Counted from the first letter of the stretch, positions 12,058 through 23,080 are shown. The stretch is DNA of 64,000 bases from Stomoxys calcitrans (GCF_963082655.1 NC_081556.1:71161227-71225226), one strand, 5' to 3'. A program made the numbers and translations. Notes: generated by a model not told the origin, from the sequence alone.

Positions 12058-12654
12058 AAGGGTGATTTTTTTGAGGTTAGGATTTTCATGCATTAGTATT
12101 TGACAGATCACGTGGGATTTCAGACATGGTGTCAAAGAGAAAGATGCTCAGTATGCTTTGACATTTCATCATGAATAGACTTACTAACGAGCAACGCTTG
12201 CAAATCATTGAATTTTATTACCAAAATCAGTGTTCGGTTCGAAATGTATTCATTCACCGTAACGTTGCGTCCAACAGCATCTTTGAAAAAATACGGTCCA
12301 ATGATTCCACCAGCGTACAAACCACACCAAACAGTGCATTTTTCGGGATGCATGGGCAGTTCTTGAACGGCTTCTGGTTGCTCTTCACTCCAAATGCGGC
12401 AATTTTGCTTATTTACGTAGCCATTCAACCAGAAATGAGCCTCATCGCTGAACAAAATTTGTCAAAATTTCGAACCGAACACTGATTTTGGTAATAAAAT
12501 TCAATGATTTGCAAGCGTTGCTCGTTAGTAAGTCTATTCATGATGAAATGTCAAAGCATACTGAGCATCTTTCTCTTTGACACCATGTCTGAAATCCCAC
12601 GTGATCTGTCAAATACTAATGCATGAAAATCCTAACCTCAAAAAAATCATCCTT
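12058..12654. mobile_element. foldback derivative of a Tc1/mariner-type transposon
   Basis: Two 187-bp arms (12058-12244 and 12468-12654) are inverted repeats with a single mismatch that I can find. They start AAGGGTGAT and AAGGATGAT, and TA stands outside both ends, as for Tc1/mariner insertions. Each arm holds the element's 5' leader and the first codons of the transposase (MNRLTNEQRLQIIEFYYQNQ). The 223-bp centre is an internal transposase fragment on the minus strand. The structure therefore arose by inverted duplication of one end with a large deletion. Confidence 0.85.
12245..12467 (-). pseudogene. transposase catalytic fragment inside the foldback element
   Basis: The minus strand reads FSDEAHFWLNGYVNKQNCRIW and later TVWCGLYAGGIIGPYFF. 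This is the region around the first catalytic aspartate of an IS630-Tc1-mariner transposase. The N-terminal codons in the right arm are out of frame with it, and the second and third catalytic residues are missing. The C-terminal fragment at 22723-22980 appears to come from a related family. Confidence 0.75.
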
Positions 12655-13094
12655 TACATAATTCAGCTCTAACTCTGTCGCCGCCAATGGATCAGCTCCT
12701 GCTCCCAATAGCGACCACAATTTTCGAAATTGTATCTTTGCCAATTTAACAGTAATAGCAGAATTTTGGTAATTTTCGGATTTGAAATTATGTGGGGTGG
12801 GTGCCACTCCCCAAAATAAATTCCTGGCAACGTCCCCGATGGGAACTATATCCCAAACTGAAACGATTTTGACAAAATTTAGCAGAGGCTTTCAGATGAG
12901 TAATGCATCATTCCCTACCAAATTTCATGCAAATCTGTTAAAAATTTTAGTAACTACGCCCTAATAAGCGTAAATCGGGCGATCTAAATATATGAGAGCT
13001 ATATCTTTATCTGAACCGATTTGGGCTAAAGAGATGATATATGCAAATTTTAGTGATGATTGGATAAGAAATGCAATCTCTACCTTAGTTATAA
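12655..13094. repeat. unclassified dispersed repeat, old
   Basis: From about 12780 the sequence resembles 44880-45545 and 7700-7889: TTTCATGCAAATCTGTTAAA, then AAATCGGGCGATCTAAATAT and GAGCTATATC. It has the same flavour as DINE modules but lacks their ends. No coding potential is evident. Confidence 0.4.
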
Positions 13095-14257
13095 CAAGTA
13101 AAAAGGCGTTAAGTTCGGCCGGGCCAAACTTTGGATACCCACCACCTCGGGTATATATGTAAACCACCTTTCATCAAAATTCGGTGAAAATTTCATACCT
13201 TATGTCCCATATCAGTTATATCAAAATAGGTTTCGATTTGGACCAAATACTAATAAGTATACTAACTAAATCTAAAAATAAACCGATCTGAACTATATAC
13301 GACACGGATGCCGAAAAGCCTAATGTAAGACACTGTGTCAAACTTCAGTGAAATCGGATTATTAATGCGCCTTTTATGGGGCCAAGACTTTAAATAGAGA
13401 TATTGCTCTACATTGCAGCTATATCCAAATCTGGACCGATTTGGGACAAGTTGCATAAAAATGTCGAAGAACCTAATACAAAGCACTGTCCCAAATTTTG
13501 GCGAAATCGGACAATAAATGCGCCTTTTATGGGCCAAAAACATTAAATCGAAAGATCGGTCTATATGGCAGCTACATCCAAATCTGGACCGATCTGTGCG
13601 ATATTGCAGAAGTATGTCAAGGCCCTTAACCTAACTTACTGTCCCAAATTTCGGCGACATCGGACAATAAATGAGCATTTTATGGGCCCAAAACCATAAA
13701 TCAAGAAATCGGTCTATATGGCAGCTATATCCAAATCTGAACCGATCTGTACCAAATTGAAGAAAGATGTCGAAGGGGCTAACACAACTCATTGTCCCAA
13801 ATTTTAGCAAAATCGGATAATAAATGTGGGTTTTATGGGCCTAACACCATAAATCGGAGGATCGGTCTATATGGCAGCTATATCCAAATCTGGACCGATC
13901 TGAGCCAAATTGACGGAGGATGTCGATGGGCCTAATGCAATACACTGTCCCGAATTTCATCAAAATCGGATAATAAATGTGGCTTTTGTGGGCCTAAGAC
14001 CCCAAATCGGAGGATCGATCTATATGGCAGCTATATCCAAATCTGAACCGATCTGGGCCAAGTTTCAGCTCAATATCTCTATTTTAACTGTAGCGTGATT
14101 TCAACAGACAGACGGACGGACATGTCTAGATCGTCTTAGATTTTTACGCTGATCAAGAATATATATACTTTATAGGGTCGGAAATTAATATTTCGATGTG
14201 TTGCAAACGGAATGACAAAATGAATATACCCCCATCCTTCGGTGATGGGTATAAAAA
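13095..14257 (-). mobile_element. DINE-1-like element, complete
   Basis: In inverted orientation it begins CAAGTAAAAAGGCG, then a near-palindromic hairpin segment and GGATACCCACCACCTCGGG. It runs through at least five modules with GGTCTATATGGCAGCTATAT, then the ACAGACAGACGGACGGACAT tract and TATATACTTTATAGGG. It ends CGGTGATGGGTATAAAAAG. Subterminal inverted repeats face each other at the two ends, as in Helentron-associated elements. Confidence 0.85.
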
Positions 14258-14597
14258 GAACGACAGGCGGACTATCAGCACAAAAAGGGTATGCGATACG
14301 ACGGACATCTCTGAATCGAGCTACACAGTTGATTGCAGCCACAGTACTGATGCAGGGTACAGTTTATCGTTTTGAAATAATTCCGTATTAATGTGTACTT
14401 AGTTTACCGATTTCATGCTAGGACCTAAAATACTCTACTATATTCCATAGAAAGCACTACATTCAACTTTCGTCATCGTGTCGGTCGGGTTATCGTTAAC
14501 CGATCGCCACGATCGTATTTTGCTAATTGGGATCAAAAGGAAAAAAATGGAGGGTATGCTTCTCTCTATTTGCAAAAAACAAAAAAAAAAAAAAAAT
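14258..14597. other. intergenic, nothing recognised
   Basis: No gene recognised. The right part runs into an A-rich stretch (14577-14597) that borders the next DINE copy. Confidence 0.5.
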
Positions 14598-15399
14598 AGG
14601 CAAAAAAGGACATGAGAAAAGATTTTCTCTGCAATTAGAGCGATATCAAGATAAGGTCCGGTTTGGACCACAATTAAATTATATGTTAGAGACCTGTGTA
14701 AAATGTCAGCCAATTCGAATAAGAATTGCGCCCTTTGGGGGCTCAAGAAGTAAAATGGAGAGATCGATTTATATGGGAGCTGTATCGGGCTATAGACCGA
14801 TTCAGACCATAATAAACACGTATGTTGATGGTCATGAGAGGATCCGTCGTACAAAATTTCATTCAAATCGGATAAGTGTTGCGCCCTCTAGAGGCTCAAG
14901 AAGTTAAGACCGAAGATCGGTTTATATGACAGCTATATCAGGTCATGGACCGATTTGAACCATTAGCACAGTTGTTGGATATCATAACAAAACACGTCGT
15001 GCAAAATTTCATTCCAATCGGATAAGAATTGCGCACTATAGAGGCTCAAGAAGTCAAGACCCAAGATCGGTTTATATGGCAGCTATATCAAAACATGGAC
15101 CGATATGGCCCATTTACAATACCAACCGACCTACACTAATAAGAAGTATTTGTGTAAAATTTCAAGCGGCTAGCTTTACTCCTTCGGAAGTTAGCGTGCA
15201 TTCGACTGACAGACGGACGGACGGACGGACGGACGGACGGACGGACGGACAGACGGACTGAAATGGCTATATCGACATAAAATGTCGCGACGATCAAGAA
15301 TATATGTACTTTATGGGGTCTCAGACGAATATTTCGAGTAGTTACAAACAGAATGACGAAATTAGTATACCCCCCATCCTATGGTGGAGGGTATAAAAA
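14598..15399 (-). mobile_element. DINE-1-like element lacking its hairpin end
   Basis: The hairpin terminus is missing; the copy starts at AGGCAAAAAAGGACATGAG beside an A-rich stretch. It has three to four internal modules, the region TTTACTCCTTCGGAAGTTAG, an enlarged GGAC tract, and a good end (CCATCCTATGGTGGAGGGTA). Confidence 0.85.
15207..15259. repeat. GGAC microsatellite in a DINE element
   Basis: About twelve tandem GGAC units lie between flanking GACA units at the position where other DINE copies have two to five. It is an intermediate between the short tracts and the 1.5-kb array at 16977-18505. Confidence 0.9.
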
Positions 15400-16849
15400 T
15401 CTATCTAATAGCATAGGACGGTCTAATGTATTGTACATACACAATTCCAGGCCTTAAGGCCAGAAATTAAATTATTCGCGAAGCTTCAAATTTGTGCGAT
15501 TCTTTAGCTAAAATTAAGGATTTGGCAGCAGTTATTGAAAGTAAATCCACCGTTTGGTATAATTATTATGAGTACTAGTCATCTGCAGTGTCGAAAACTA
15601 AAGAAAACACCACCATTTAAAGCATTGCCATGACGTCTCCTTCTATACAGTTCAAAAATATACGAGGAAAAAGGAAAATAAAATCAAGAACTGAATAAAA
15701 ATTAACAGAAATTCATATGGCTCATTCCGCTGTTGCTTTATGAACTGTTTGACTCTGTTGTTGTAGGGAGCCTATGGACATTCCTGACTTGAAAGAAACA
15801 TTTAAAATATATTTGTTCCATTATTAACCGTTATTAAAAAAAAGCAAATTGACTAAAAACTATTTATGCACCTCTTTTTATAGCAATTTTAAAATACAAC
15901 TTTTCCGTGGATCACCCTGGGCCGTTTGCCAGAACTTAAATCAGTTTTCAATTCTATATATATTCAGTAGATCGAACTGCATATGAAACACAAGGTGAAC
16001 ATGATTTTTATAGTTTTAAGTTCTCTTGTCCCCCAATAAGATAAAATGCAATGATACTTTTCATTTTCCATCCCTGTCTGCTTGAGATTAGGTACAAAAA
16101 CAGGAGCATGAGCCCAAGTAAAGTGTTTTACAGATGGAGGTAAACACCAGCGGTTATACTGGTTTTGTGGTTTTATTGGTTGTTTTCTTCCTTTTTTACA
16201 ATTCCTAAACACAGACTTACAATGGCGTAATAGGATCGTAAATACCGTCATTATAACCATTGTCTGCGGCCAGAGCTGTTGATGCAACATTGTTTTAAGA
16301 CAGCAAATGGCATGGCTAATGACTTTTTGAAGGGACACAATGTATGCAAATTGGCGAGCGACTGCCACCATTAAAACGATGGACTTTTAATCGGTTAATT
16401 GGTTAAGTTTATTGGGTCGAATTGTTAGCCGCACAAAAATCCATTAGAGCTGCAGCGATGGGCTTTAATTTGCAATGTATTGATGGAGATACATTTCGAT
16501 GGGTTGAATAGAAGAAATTTTCTGAGACGTCGGGCAAAGATACCCTTACCTAGTTAAAAACAAGTAAGAAAATACAAAGTCGGGGTTTACCCATTAAATA
16601 ATTTCCTAAAACTACTCTATAACTAGCAATATCTGTATATGGATACAGAATATATTTTGATGGACTTTACTCTTTCTTGCTACTGTTACGACATACTATT
16701 TATAGGCCAATACTAATCCTTAAAATCTTTCAAAATGTGCTTGTCTTTGCGAATATCTTGGTTTTATGGTGATAGTTTCGGTGAACCAGTTTCAGTATCT
16801 TAATGAAATTTTTTCTCTTCTTCTCATTTCAATTTGCTTTCAAACTAGT
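15400..16849. other. intergenic, nothing recognised
   Basis: No supported gene. A minus-strand ORF of 135 codons (15964-16371) lacks any motif or hydrophobic pattern that I recognise. The stretch 16560-16840 has similarity to the unclassified old repeat seen near 7600. Confidence 0.4.
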
Positions 16850-16976
16850 TATACCCTCCACCATAGGATGGGGGGTATACTAATTTCGTCATTCTGTTTG
16901 TAACTACTCGAAATATTGGTCTGAGACCCCATAAAGTATATATATTCTTGATCGTCGCCTATATATATTCTTGATC
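16850..16976 (+). mobile_element. DINE-1-like element, 5' end only
   Basis: It has the canonical 5' end (TATACCCTCCACCATAGGAT, GGGGGGTATACTAATTTCG, CCCCATAAAGTATATATATT). The sequence then departs from other copies: the 17-mer TATATATATTCTTGATC occurs at 16937-16953 and again at 16960-16976, and the long tandem array follows immediately. The segment GTGACATTTTATGTCGATC, which normally leads to the GTCY tract, is missing. Confidence 0.85.
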
Positions 16977-18505
16977 CGTCCTTCCGTCCGTCCTTCCGTC
17001 CGTCCTTCCGTCCGTCCTTCCGTCCGTCCTTCCGTCCGTCCTTCCGTCCGTCCTTCCGTCCGTCCTTCCGTCCGTCCTTCCGTCCGTCCTTCCGTCCGTC
17101 CTTCCGTCCGTCCTTCCGTCCGTCCTTCCTTCCGTCCGTCCTTCCGTCCGTCCTTCCGTCCGTCCTTCCGTCCGTCCTTCCGTCCGTCCTTCCGTCCGTC
17201 CTTCCGTCCGTCCTTCCGTCCGTCCTTCCGTCCGTCCTTCCGTCCGTCCTTCCGTCCGTCCTTCCGTCCGTCCTTCCGTCCGTCCTTCCGTCCGTCCTTC
17301 CGTCCGTCCTTCCGTCCGTCCTTCCGTCCGTCCTTCCGTCCGTCCTTCCGTCCGTCCTTCCGTCCGTCCTTCCGTCCGTCCTTCCGTCCGTCCTTCCGTC
17401 CGTCCTTCCGTCCGTCCTTCCGTCCGTCCTTCCGTCCGTCCTTCCGTCCGTCCTTCCGTCCGTCCTTCCGTCCGTCCTTCCGTCCTTCCGTCCGTCCTTC
17501 CGTCCGTCCTTCCGTCCGTCCTTCCGTCCGTCCTTCCGTCCGTCCTTCCGTCCGTCCTTCCGTCCGTCCTTCCGTCCGTCCTTCCGTCCGTCCTTCCGTC
17601 CGTCCTTCCGTCCGTCCTTCCGTCCGTCCTTCCGTCCGTCCTTCCGTCCGTCCTTCCGTCCGTCCTTCCGTCCGTCCTTCCGTCCGTCCTTCCGTCCGTC
17701 CTTCCGTCCGTCCTTCCGTCCGTCCGTCCTTCCGTCCGTCCTTCCGTCCGTCCTTCCGTCCGTCCTTCCGTCCGTCCTTCCGTCCGTCCTTCCGTCCGTC
17801 CTTCCGTCCGTCCTTCCGTCCGTCCTTCCGTCCGTCCTTCCGTCCGTCCTTCCGTCCGTCCTTCCGTCCGTCCTTCCGTCCGTCCTTCCGTCCGTCCTTC
17901 CGTCCGTCCTTCCGTCCGTCCTTCCGTCCGTCCTTCCGTCCGTCCTTCCGTCCGTCCTTCCGTCCGTCCTTCCGTCCGTCCTTCCGTCCGTCCATCCGTC
18001 CGTCCTTCCGTCCGTCCTTCCGTCCGTCCTTCCGTCCGTCCTTCCGTCCGTCCTTCCGTCCGTCCATCCGTCCGTCCTTCCGTCCGTCCTTCCGTCCGTC
18101 CTTCCGTCCGTCCTTCCGTCCGTCCTTCCGTCCGTCCTTCCGTCCGTCCTTCCGTCCGTCCTTCCGTCCGTCCTTCCGTCCGTCCGTCCTTCCGTCCGTC
18201 CTTCCGTCCGTCCGTCCTTCCGTCCGTCCTTCCGTCCGTCCGTCCTTCCGTCCGTCCTTCCGTCCGTCCGTCCTTCCGTCCGTCCGTCCTTCCGTCCGTC
18301 CTTCCGTCCGTCCTTCCGTCCGTCCTTCCGTCCGTCCTTCCGTCCGTCCTTCCGTCCGTCCTTCCGTCCGTCCTTCCGTCCGTCCTTCCGTCCGTCCTTC
18401 CGTCCGTCCTTCCGTCCGTCCGTCCTTCCGTCCGTCCGTCCGTCCGTCCTTCCGTCCGTCCGTCCGTCCGTCCTTCCGTCCGTCCTTCCGTCCGTCCTTC
18501 CGTCC
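16977..18505. repeat. 1.5-kb tandem array of a GTCC/TTCC 12-mer
   Basis: About 127 tandem copies of the 12-mer CTTCCGTCCGTC with few variants. Some positions have an extra or a missing 4-base unit; two C-to-A type changes (CCATCC) lie at about 17992 and 18064, 72 bases or six units apart; and the last 300 bases hold more GTCC-only expansions. It grew at the GTCY tract of a DINE element. Because 12 is divisible by three and the unit lacks stop codons, both strands are open for over 560 codons; this is not evidence of a gene. Confidence 0.97.
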
Positions 18506-18796
18506 TTTTTTAATTACTTTTATTTTCATAAAATTTTGTGCAAACAAACTGAAAACATTAAGCACTATAATAGTTAAATACTTAAAAATAAAAATGTTGA
18601 CCAAAATTTACGTAGAGGCATCAACATTCTGCTTAAATGATGTTGCTAAATTCTCCTTCGAACTTTCGAAAAATCGATCGAAAATCAGTTTTTGATGGAA
18701 AGGATGTATTGTTAAAGTTGCATCATTATATGCTCATAATTTGCATCATGTCTAAAGATTTCTTTATTTATTGGAGATAAAATAAGAAAAGGAGTC

Positions 18797-19451
18797 AAAA
18801 GTAACTTTTAAGTTCGGCCGGGCCGAATCTTGGGTTCCCACCACCATACATTCTGCTAAAAATTTATACAAGATAAATCAAGTTGTAGGGCATAATTTTA
18901 TCCTACATACCAAACTTCTGTCAAATCAGCAAATTAAATACATACAAACATTAAAGCTTTTAGGAACCAAACAAGGATGATCGATAAATAGATAGACGTA
19001 TTGTAAAGGGTCAAATCGGGAGATCGGTTTATAAGGCAGCTATATCAGGTTATAGACCGATTTGGACCGTACTTAACACAGTTGTTGAAATGTAAGGGCT
19101 CAGGAATATAAAGGCTCAGGAAGTCAAATCGGGCGATCGGTTTATACGGGCGCTTTACCAGGTTATAGACCGATTCGGACCGTACTTGGCACAGTTGTTG
19201 GAAGTCGTAACAGAACACCAAGTGCAAAGTTTCAGCTAAATCGGCTACATTGTTTTGAGACAGCAAGTGACAAAATTTGCGGTTTCCAGGGGCTCAAGAA
19301 GTCAAATCGGGTGATCGGTTTATATGGGAGCTATATCTAAATCTGAACCGATATGGCCCATTTGCAATCCATAATGATCTACATTGATATAAAGTGTCTG
19401 TGCAAAATTTCAAGCGGCTAGCTTTACGCGTTCAACCTTTATCGTGATTTC
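18797..19451 (-). mobile_element. DINE-1-like element, first copy in the duplication
   Basis: It begins with TTCGGCCGGGCCGAA and GGGTTCCCACCACCATACAT, the subfamily also seen at 34811-35476. It runs through modules with GGTTATAGACCGATT and CAAGCGGCTAGCTTTACGCG. Just where a GACA/GGAC tract should follow, the sequence jumps into the array in the opposite sense (CGTCCGTCC). Confidence 0.85.
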
Positions 19452-19592
19452 CGTCCGTCCTTCCGTCCGTCCTTCCGTCCGTCCTTCCGTCCGTCCTTCC
19501 GTCCGTCCTTCCGTCCGTCCTTCCGTCCGTCCGTCCTTCCGTCCGTCCGTCCGTCCGTCCTTCCGTCCGTCCTTCCGTCCGTCCTTCCGTCC
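19452..19592. repeat. short 12-mer array between duplicate units
   Basis: 141 bases of the same GTCC/TTCC repeat as the long array. Its right end (a 20-base unit of TTCC plus four GTCC, followed by three ordinary units and T6) equals the end of the long array minus one 20-base unit. Confidence 0.95.
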
Positions 19593-19883
19593 TTTTTTAA
19601 TTACTTTTATTTTCATAAAATTTTGTGCAAACAAACTGAAAACATTAAGCACTATAATAGTTAAATACTTAAAAATAAAAATGTTGACCAAAATTTACGT
19701 AGAGGCATCAACATTCTGCTTAAATGATGTTGCTAAATTCTCCTTCGAACTTTCGAAAAATCGATCGAAAATCAGTTTTTGATGGAAAGGATGTATTGTT
19801 AAAGTTGCATCATTATATGCTCATAATTTGCATCATGTCTAAAGATTTCTTTATTTATTGGAGATAAAATAAGAAAAGGAGTC

Positions 19884-20613
19884 AAAAGTAACTTTTAAGT
19901 TCGGCCGGGCCGAATCTTGGGTTCCCACCACCATACATTCTGCTAAAAATTTATACAAGATAAATCAAGTTGTAGGGCATAATTTTATCCTACATACCAA
20001 ACTTCTGTCAAATCAGCAAATTAAATACATACAAACATTAAAGCTTTTAGGAACCAAACAAGGATGATCGATAAATAGATAGACGTATTGTAAAGGGTCA
20101 AATCGGGAGATCGGTTTATAAGGCAGCTATATCAGGTTATAGACCGATTTGGACCGTACTTAACACAGTTGTTGAAATGTAAGGGCTCAGGAATATAAAG
20201 GCTCAGGAAGTCAAATCGGGCGATCGGTTTATACGGGCGCTTTACCAGGTTATAGACCGATTCGGACCGTACTTGGCACAGTTGTTGGAAGTCGTAACAG
20301 AACACCAAGTGCAAAGTTTCAGCTAAATCGGCTACATTGTTTTGAGACAGCAAGTGACAAAATTTGCGGTTTCCAGGGGCTCAAGAAGTCAAATCGGGTG
20401 ATCGGTTTATATGGGAGCTATATCTAAATCTGAACCGATATGGCCCATTTGCAATCCATAATGATCTACATTGATATAAAGTGTCTGTGCAAAATTTCAA
20501 GCGGCTAGCTTTACGCGTTCAACCTTTATCGTGATTTCGACAGACAGATGGACATGGCTGGATCGATTCTGAACGACGAGACGATCAACAATATATCTTA
20601 GACGAATATTTCG
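19884..20613 (-). mobile_element. DINE-1-like element, second copy with normal GACA tract
   Basis: Same as the copy in the first unit, but here the sequence continues past GTGATTTC into the expected GACAGACAGATGGACATGG and on to GACGAATATTTCG. It is then interrupted by LINE sequence. This copy therefore shows the state before the array joined. Confidence 0.85.
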
Positions 20614-22017
20614 TAATAAATAATCTATTACGGATGCTGCCTGAAGAGGGATTTGAATCCGTCTGCTATGCAGACGATGATATTATAGTTCTAAGGAATA
20701 AGGATCCGAACCAACTATGCAGAAGGGTCTAAAGGGTCTTGCATATGGCATATGACTGGGCTCGATTCAGAGATGCCATTGTTAACCCAGAGAAGACTGT
20801 AATATGCCTGTGTACCAGGGAGATAAAGGTGGGCCAATTTAACGCACCACGTTTCCTCAATAAGACGAGTTCGAAATCTGATAAGGTCTAGTACTAAGGT
20901 GTGATCTTGGACAGGAAACTGAATTGCAAGTGTCACATTCAGGAGCGTATTGAGAAGGTAGGCTTAAAATGGGGCCAAAATTCGGATAGTCCACCGCTTT
21001 TACAGAAGCGTGATTAGACCAATATTTACTTACACCTCAGTAGTTTGGTGGACTGCTGTGGAGAGAAAAGTGCAACATAAGGACCACACAACAGGTTCAG
21101 AGGACATGTTGGCGGAAGGATGAGAACCACGCTCACTAGGACACTGGAAACTATTCTAGATATTCGGCCCATTGACATATAAATTAAGTGTGAGGCAACC
21201 ACTGCAGCTATGAAACTAAAGGCGATGGGAAATGGCACTGGTGTCTGCGCAAAATCTTGGATTGACGGAACCCTGGAATTGCCATCTGGAAAATCATTTT
21301 ACACGGATGGATTAAAGCTAGAGAACAGAGTGGGCCTGGGGGTCTGCATTGAGAACCCAGGGAGTGAGATCTGTTTTAGACTGCCTGCACATAATACGGT
21401 CCTACAGGCGGAGATCCGGCCGATCACGGAATATGTGAGGTGGTGTGATGCTTACGCGAGGACATCGAGTGTGAACATCATTATGGACTGAAAATTAGCC
21501 CAAAGGGCAATAACTACTAGGACGGTAAGAAGGAGATTAACGCCTTTTCTGAGGATGGCACGATCCGCATCGTTTGGGTGCCCGTCCAGAGAGGAGTAAG
21601 GGGGAATGAAAGAGCAGACGATTTAGCTGTGAAGGCCAGAGGACTGCCGTCAATAAACTACAATAGGTTAACCCGAAGTCTTTCGGGTCGACGCACTCAG
21701 AGTTAAGGCCGTGGGCTACGAACGCGCATTTAACTCTGTGGAACAGCGAAACGGTTGGTAGGACGATACGAGTACGGTCGGGCTAAAAGACACCGGTACT
21801 TAGGTGGGGACTCAATGCCAGACATGAATCAACTTAGGGGAGTGGTATGGAAAACAATTAAGGATTTTGTAAGTAGCACGAAATTCCTAACTTGAAATTT
21901 TCTTTTTCGAGGTTACTTTTTAGTTTTTAGAGCGCACATCAAGCCGACTACTCGCTTAGGTGTATGTCCGTAATGGCATTGGGCGGAATAATATCCGCAA
22001 CCTCTTTTTAACCTAAC
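20614..22017 (+). mobile_element. LINE family 1 fragment: RT, RNase H and 3' end
   Basis: A broken I/Jockey-superfamily type LINE. It enters within the reverse transcriptase (INNLLRMLPEEGF, then VCYADDD) and continues into an RNase H region at 21210-21491 (SFYTDGLKLENRVGLGVCIE, QAEIRPITEYVRWCD). It ends in a 3' region with CCTAAC. Stops and frameshifts are frequent, so it is dead. An RNase H after the RT fits I, R1 or LOA-type LINEs; I cannot choose. Confidence 0.8.
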
Positions 22018-22404
22018 ATCAGTAAATCAAAATCTTTTCACATTTTGCAAAAAATATTTCACTGTGCCCAAGTCTACAGTCAAAGCCAGCAAACTTATAA
22101 ATTTCTAAGGGAATCAACGCATGGTGTGATAAAATGAAAAAAAAAAAATTTTAAAGAAAAATGTCATTTGAGATCGGTTAGAGATGACATTTTGAAATTT
22201 TAAATAACTTGAGCTGAGGCGTTATCAAATCATATGCAAATTTTCAAGCCCCTTTATTTGGTAACCTCGGTATTCGACTTAATTTTTTATATTTTTTGAA
22301 ATTTTGGCTGAGGTATTGAAAAAACTTTCATAAATACCTTATTTTTTTTTTATAAAGAGAACATATTGTAGAAGCGCTTTAAATGGAGTTTGAATAAGTT
22401 ATGT
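22018..22404. other. intergenic, nothing recognised
   Basis: AT-rich sequence between two LINE 3' ends. Nothing is recognised in it. Confidence 0.4.
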
Positions 22405-22590
22405 CGAGGCATCTGTACTTAGGTAGGGACACAATGCCAGACATGAATTATTTTGTAAATAGCACAGCACGAGGTCACTTTTAAGAATTAAGAGAGCACA
22501 ACAAGCCGATTACTGGCTTAGGTGTATACCTATAGTGGAATGGGGCGGATTAATATCCGCACCCTCTTTTCAACCTAACCTAACCTCACA
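22405..22590 (+). mobile_element. LINE family 1, 3' untranslated end
   Basis: It matches the 3' end of the copy just upstream (CACAATGCCAGACATGAA, CACAACAAGCCGATTACT, GCACCCTCTTTTCAACCTAA). It ends in CCTAA units, the tandem tail of this family. Confidence 0.8.
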
Positions 22591-22591
22591 A

Positions 22592-22722
22592 ATGTGCCCA
22601 AATTTAGGAGAGGTAACAACTGCTGGAAAATTTTCGGATGTTCTCGCAAGGATTCGAATCCAGGCGTTCAGCGTCATAAGGGGGGTCATTCTAACCTCTG
22701 CGCTATGGTGGCCTCCAACACA
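22592..22722 (-). mobile_element. tRNA-headed SINE, partial
   Basis: On the minus strand the sequence CACCATAGCGCAGAGGTTAG contains a polymerase III A box, and GGATTCGAATCC is a B box about 30 bases on. A body with TTTTCCAGCAGTTGTTACC follows. The body resembles that of the SINE at 51593-51855, so these belong to one family or to close relatives. It is not a working tRNA gene because no acceptor stem is seen. Confidence 0.7.
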
Positions 22723-23080
22723 GCACACTTTACGATCGATTTACTAAAGAGTAAATTGGATGAGCGTGTTATCTCTAGAAAAGGCCCGGTCGGTTGGTCA
22801 CCCCGTTCGTGTGGTTTGACGCCTCTAGACTATTTTCTTTGGGGGTACGTCAAGTCATTGGTCTATGCCAACAAGCCGACAACGTTGAAAGTGCTCAGAG
22901 CCAACATTGAACGGGAAATAGCGACCTTATCGGCTGAAATGTCTGATGCAAAGGTGCCCGCGATGGCCATTTGAAATAAGTCGAGTTCCAATCATAATTG
23001 TTTTGATTGTACTTCAAGCCGATAATAAAGTTTTTGAAATATCTCAAATGAATGGCGTTTTATTAAGTTTAGCGTTACCA
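22723..23080 (+). pseudogene. Tc1/mariner-type transposase C-terminal fragment
   Basis: A readable stretch contains WSPRSCGLTPLDYFLWGYVK, where the D of PLDYF is the third catalytic acid of this transposase type, then ANIEREIATLSAEMSDAKV. Only the C-terminus and downstream region remain, the rest being lost or replaced by the SINE. The motif style matches the foldback element at 12058-12654. A DINE-like end, GGGTATAAAAATC, follows near 23095. Confidence 0.75.

Larger units (their letters stand above)
18506..20538. repeat. 946-bp unit in direct duplication, separated by a short array
   Basis: Bases 18506-19451 and 19593-20538 look identical wherever I compared them, at an offset of 1087. Between them lies a 141-bp piece of the same 12-mer array (19452-19592). 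The end of this short array matches the end of the long array except for one 20-base unit. This fits unequal exchange or template switching within the array, or an assembly artefact. Confidence 0.95.

Noticed and set aside
15964..16371. 135-codon minus-strand ORF
   Set aside because: Cysteines and hydrophobic runs do not fit any family that I know, and nothing around it supports a gene.
16904..18695. Two overlapping ORFs of more than 560 codons on opposite strands (GRKD/GRTE and RPSF/RPSV repeats)
   Set aside because: They follow from a 12-base stop-free tandem repeat; both strands are open, there is no start context and flanks are DINE sequence. I treat this as satellite DNA, not a protein.
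22560..22590. Telomere-like CCTAA (TTAGG) repeats, also near 42380 and 45440
   Set aside because: Only two to three units, each time at the 3' end of LINE family 1; they are retroelement tails, and flies lack TTAGG telomeres.
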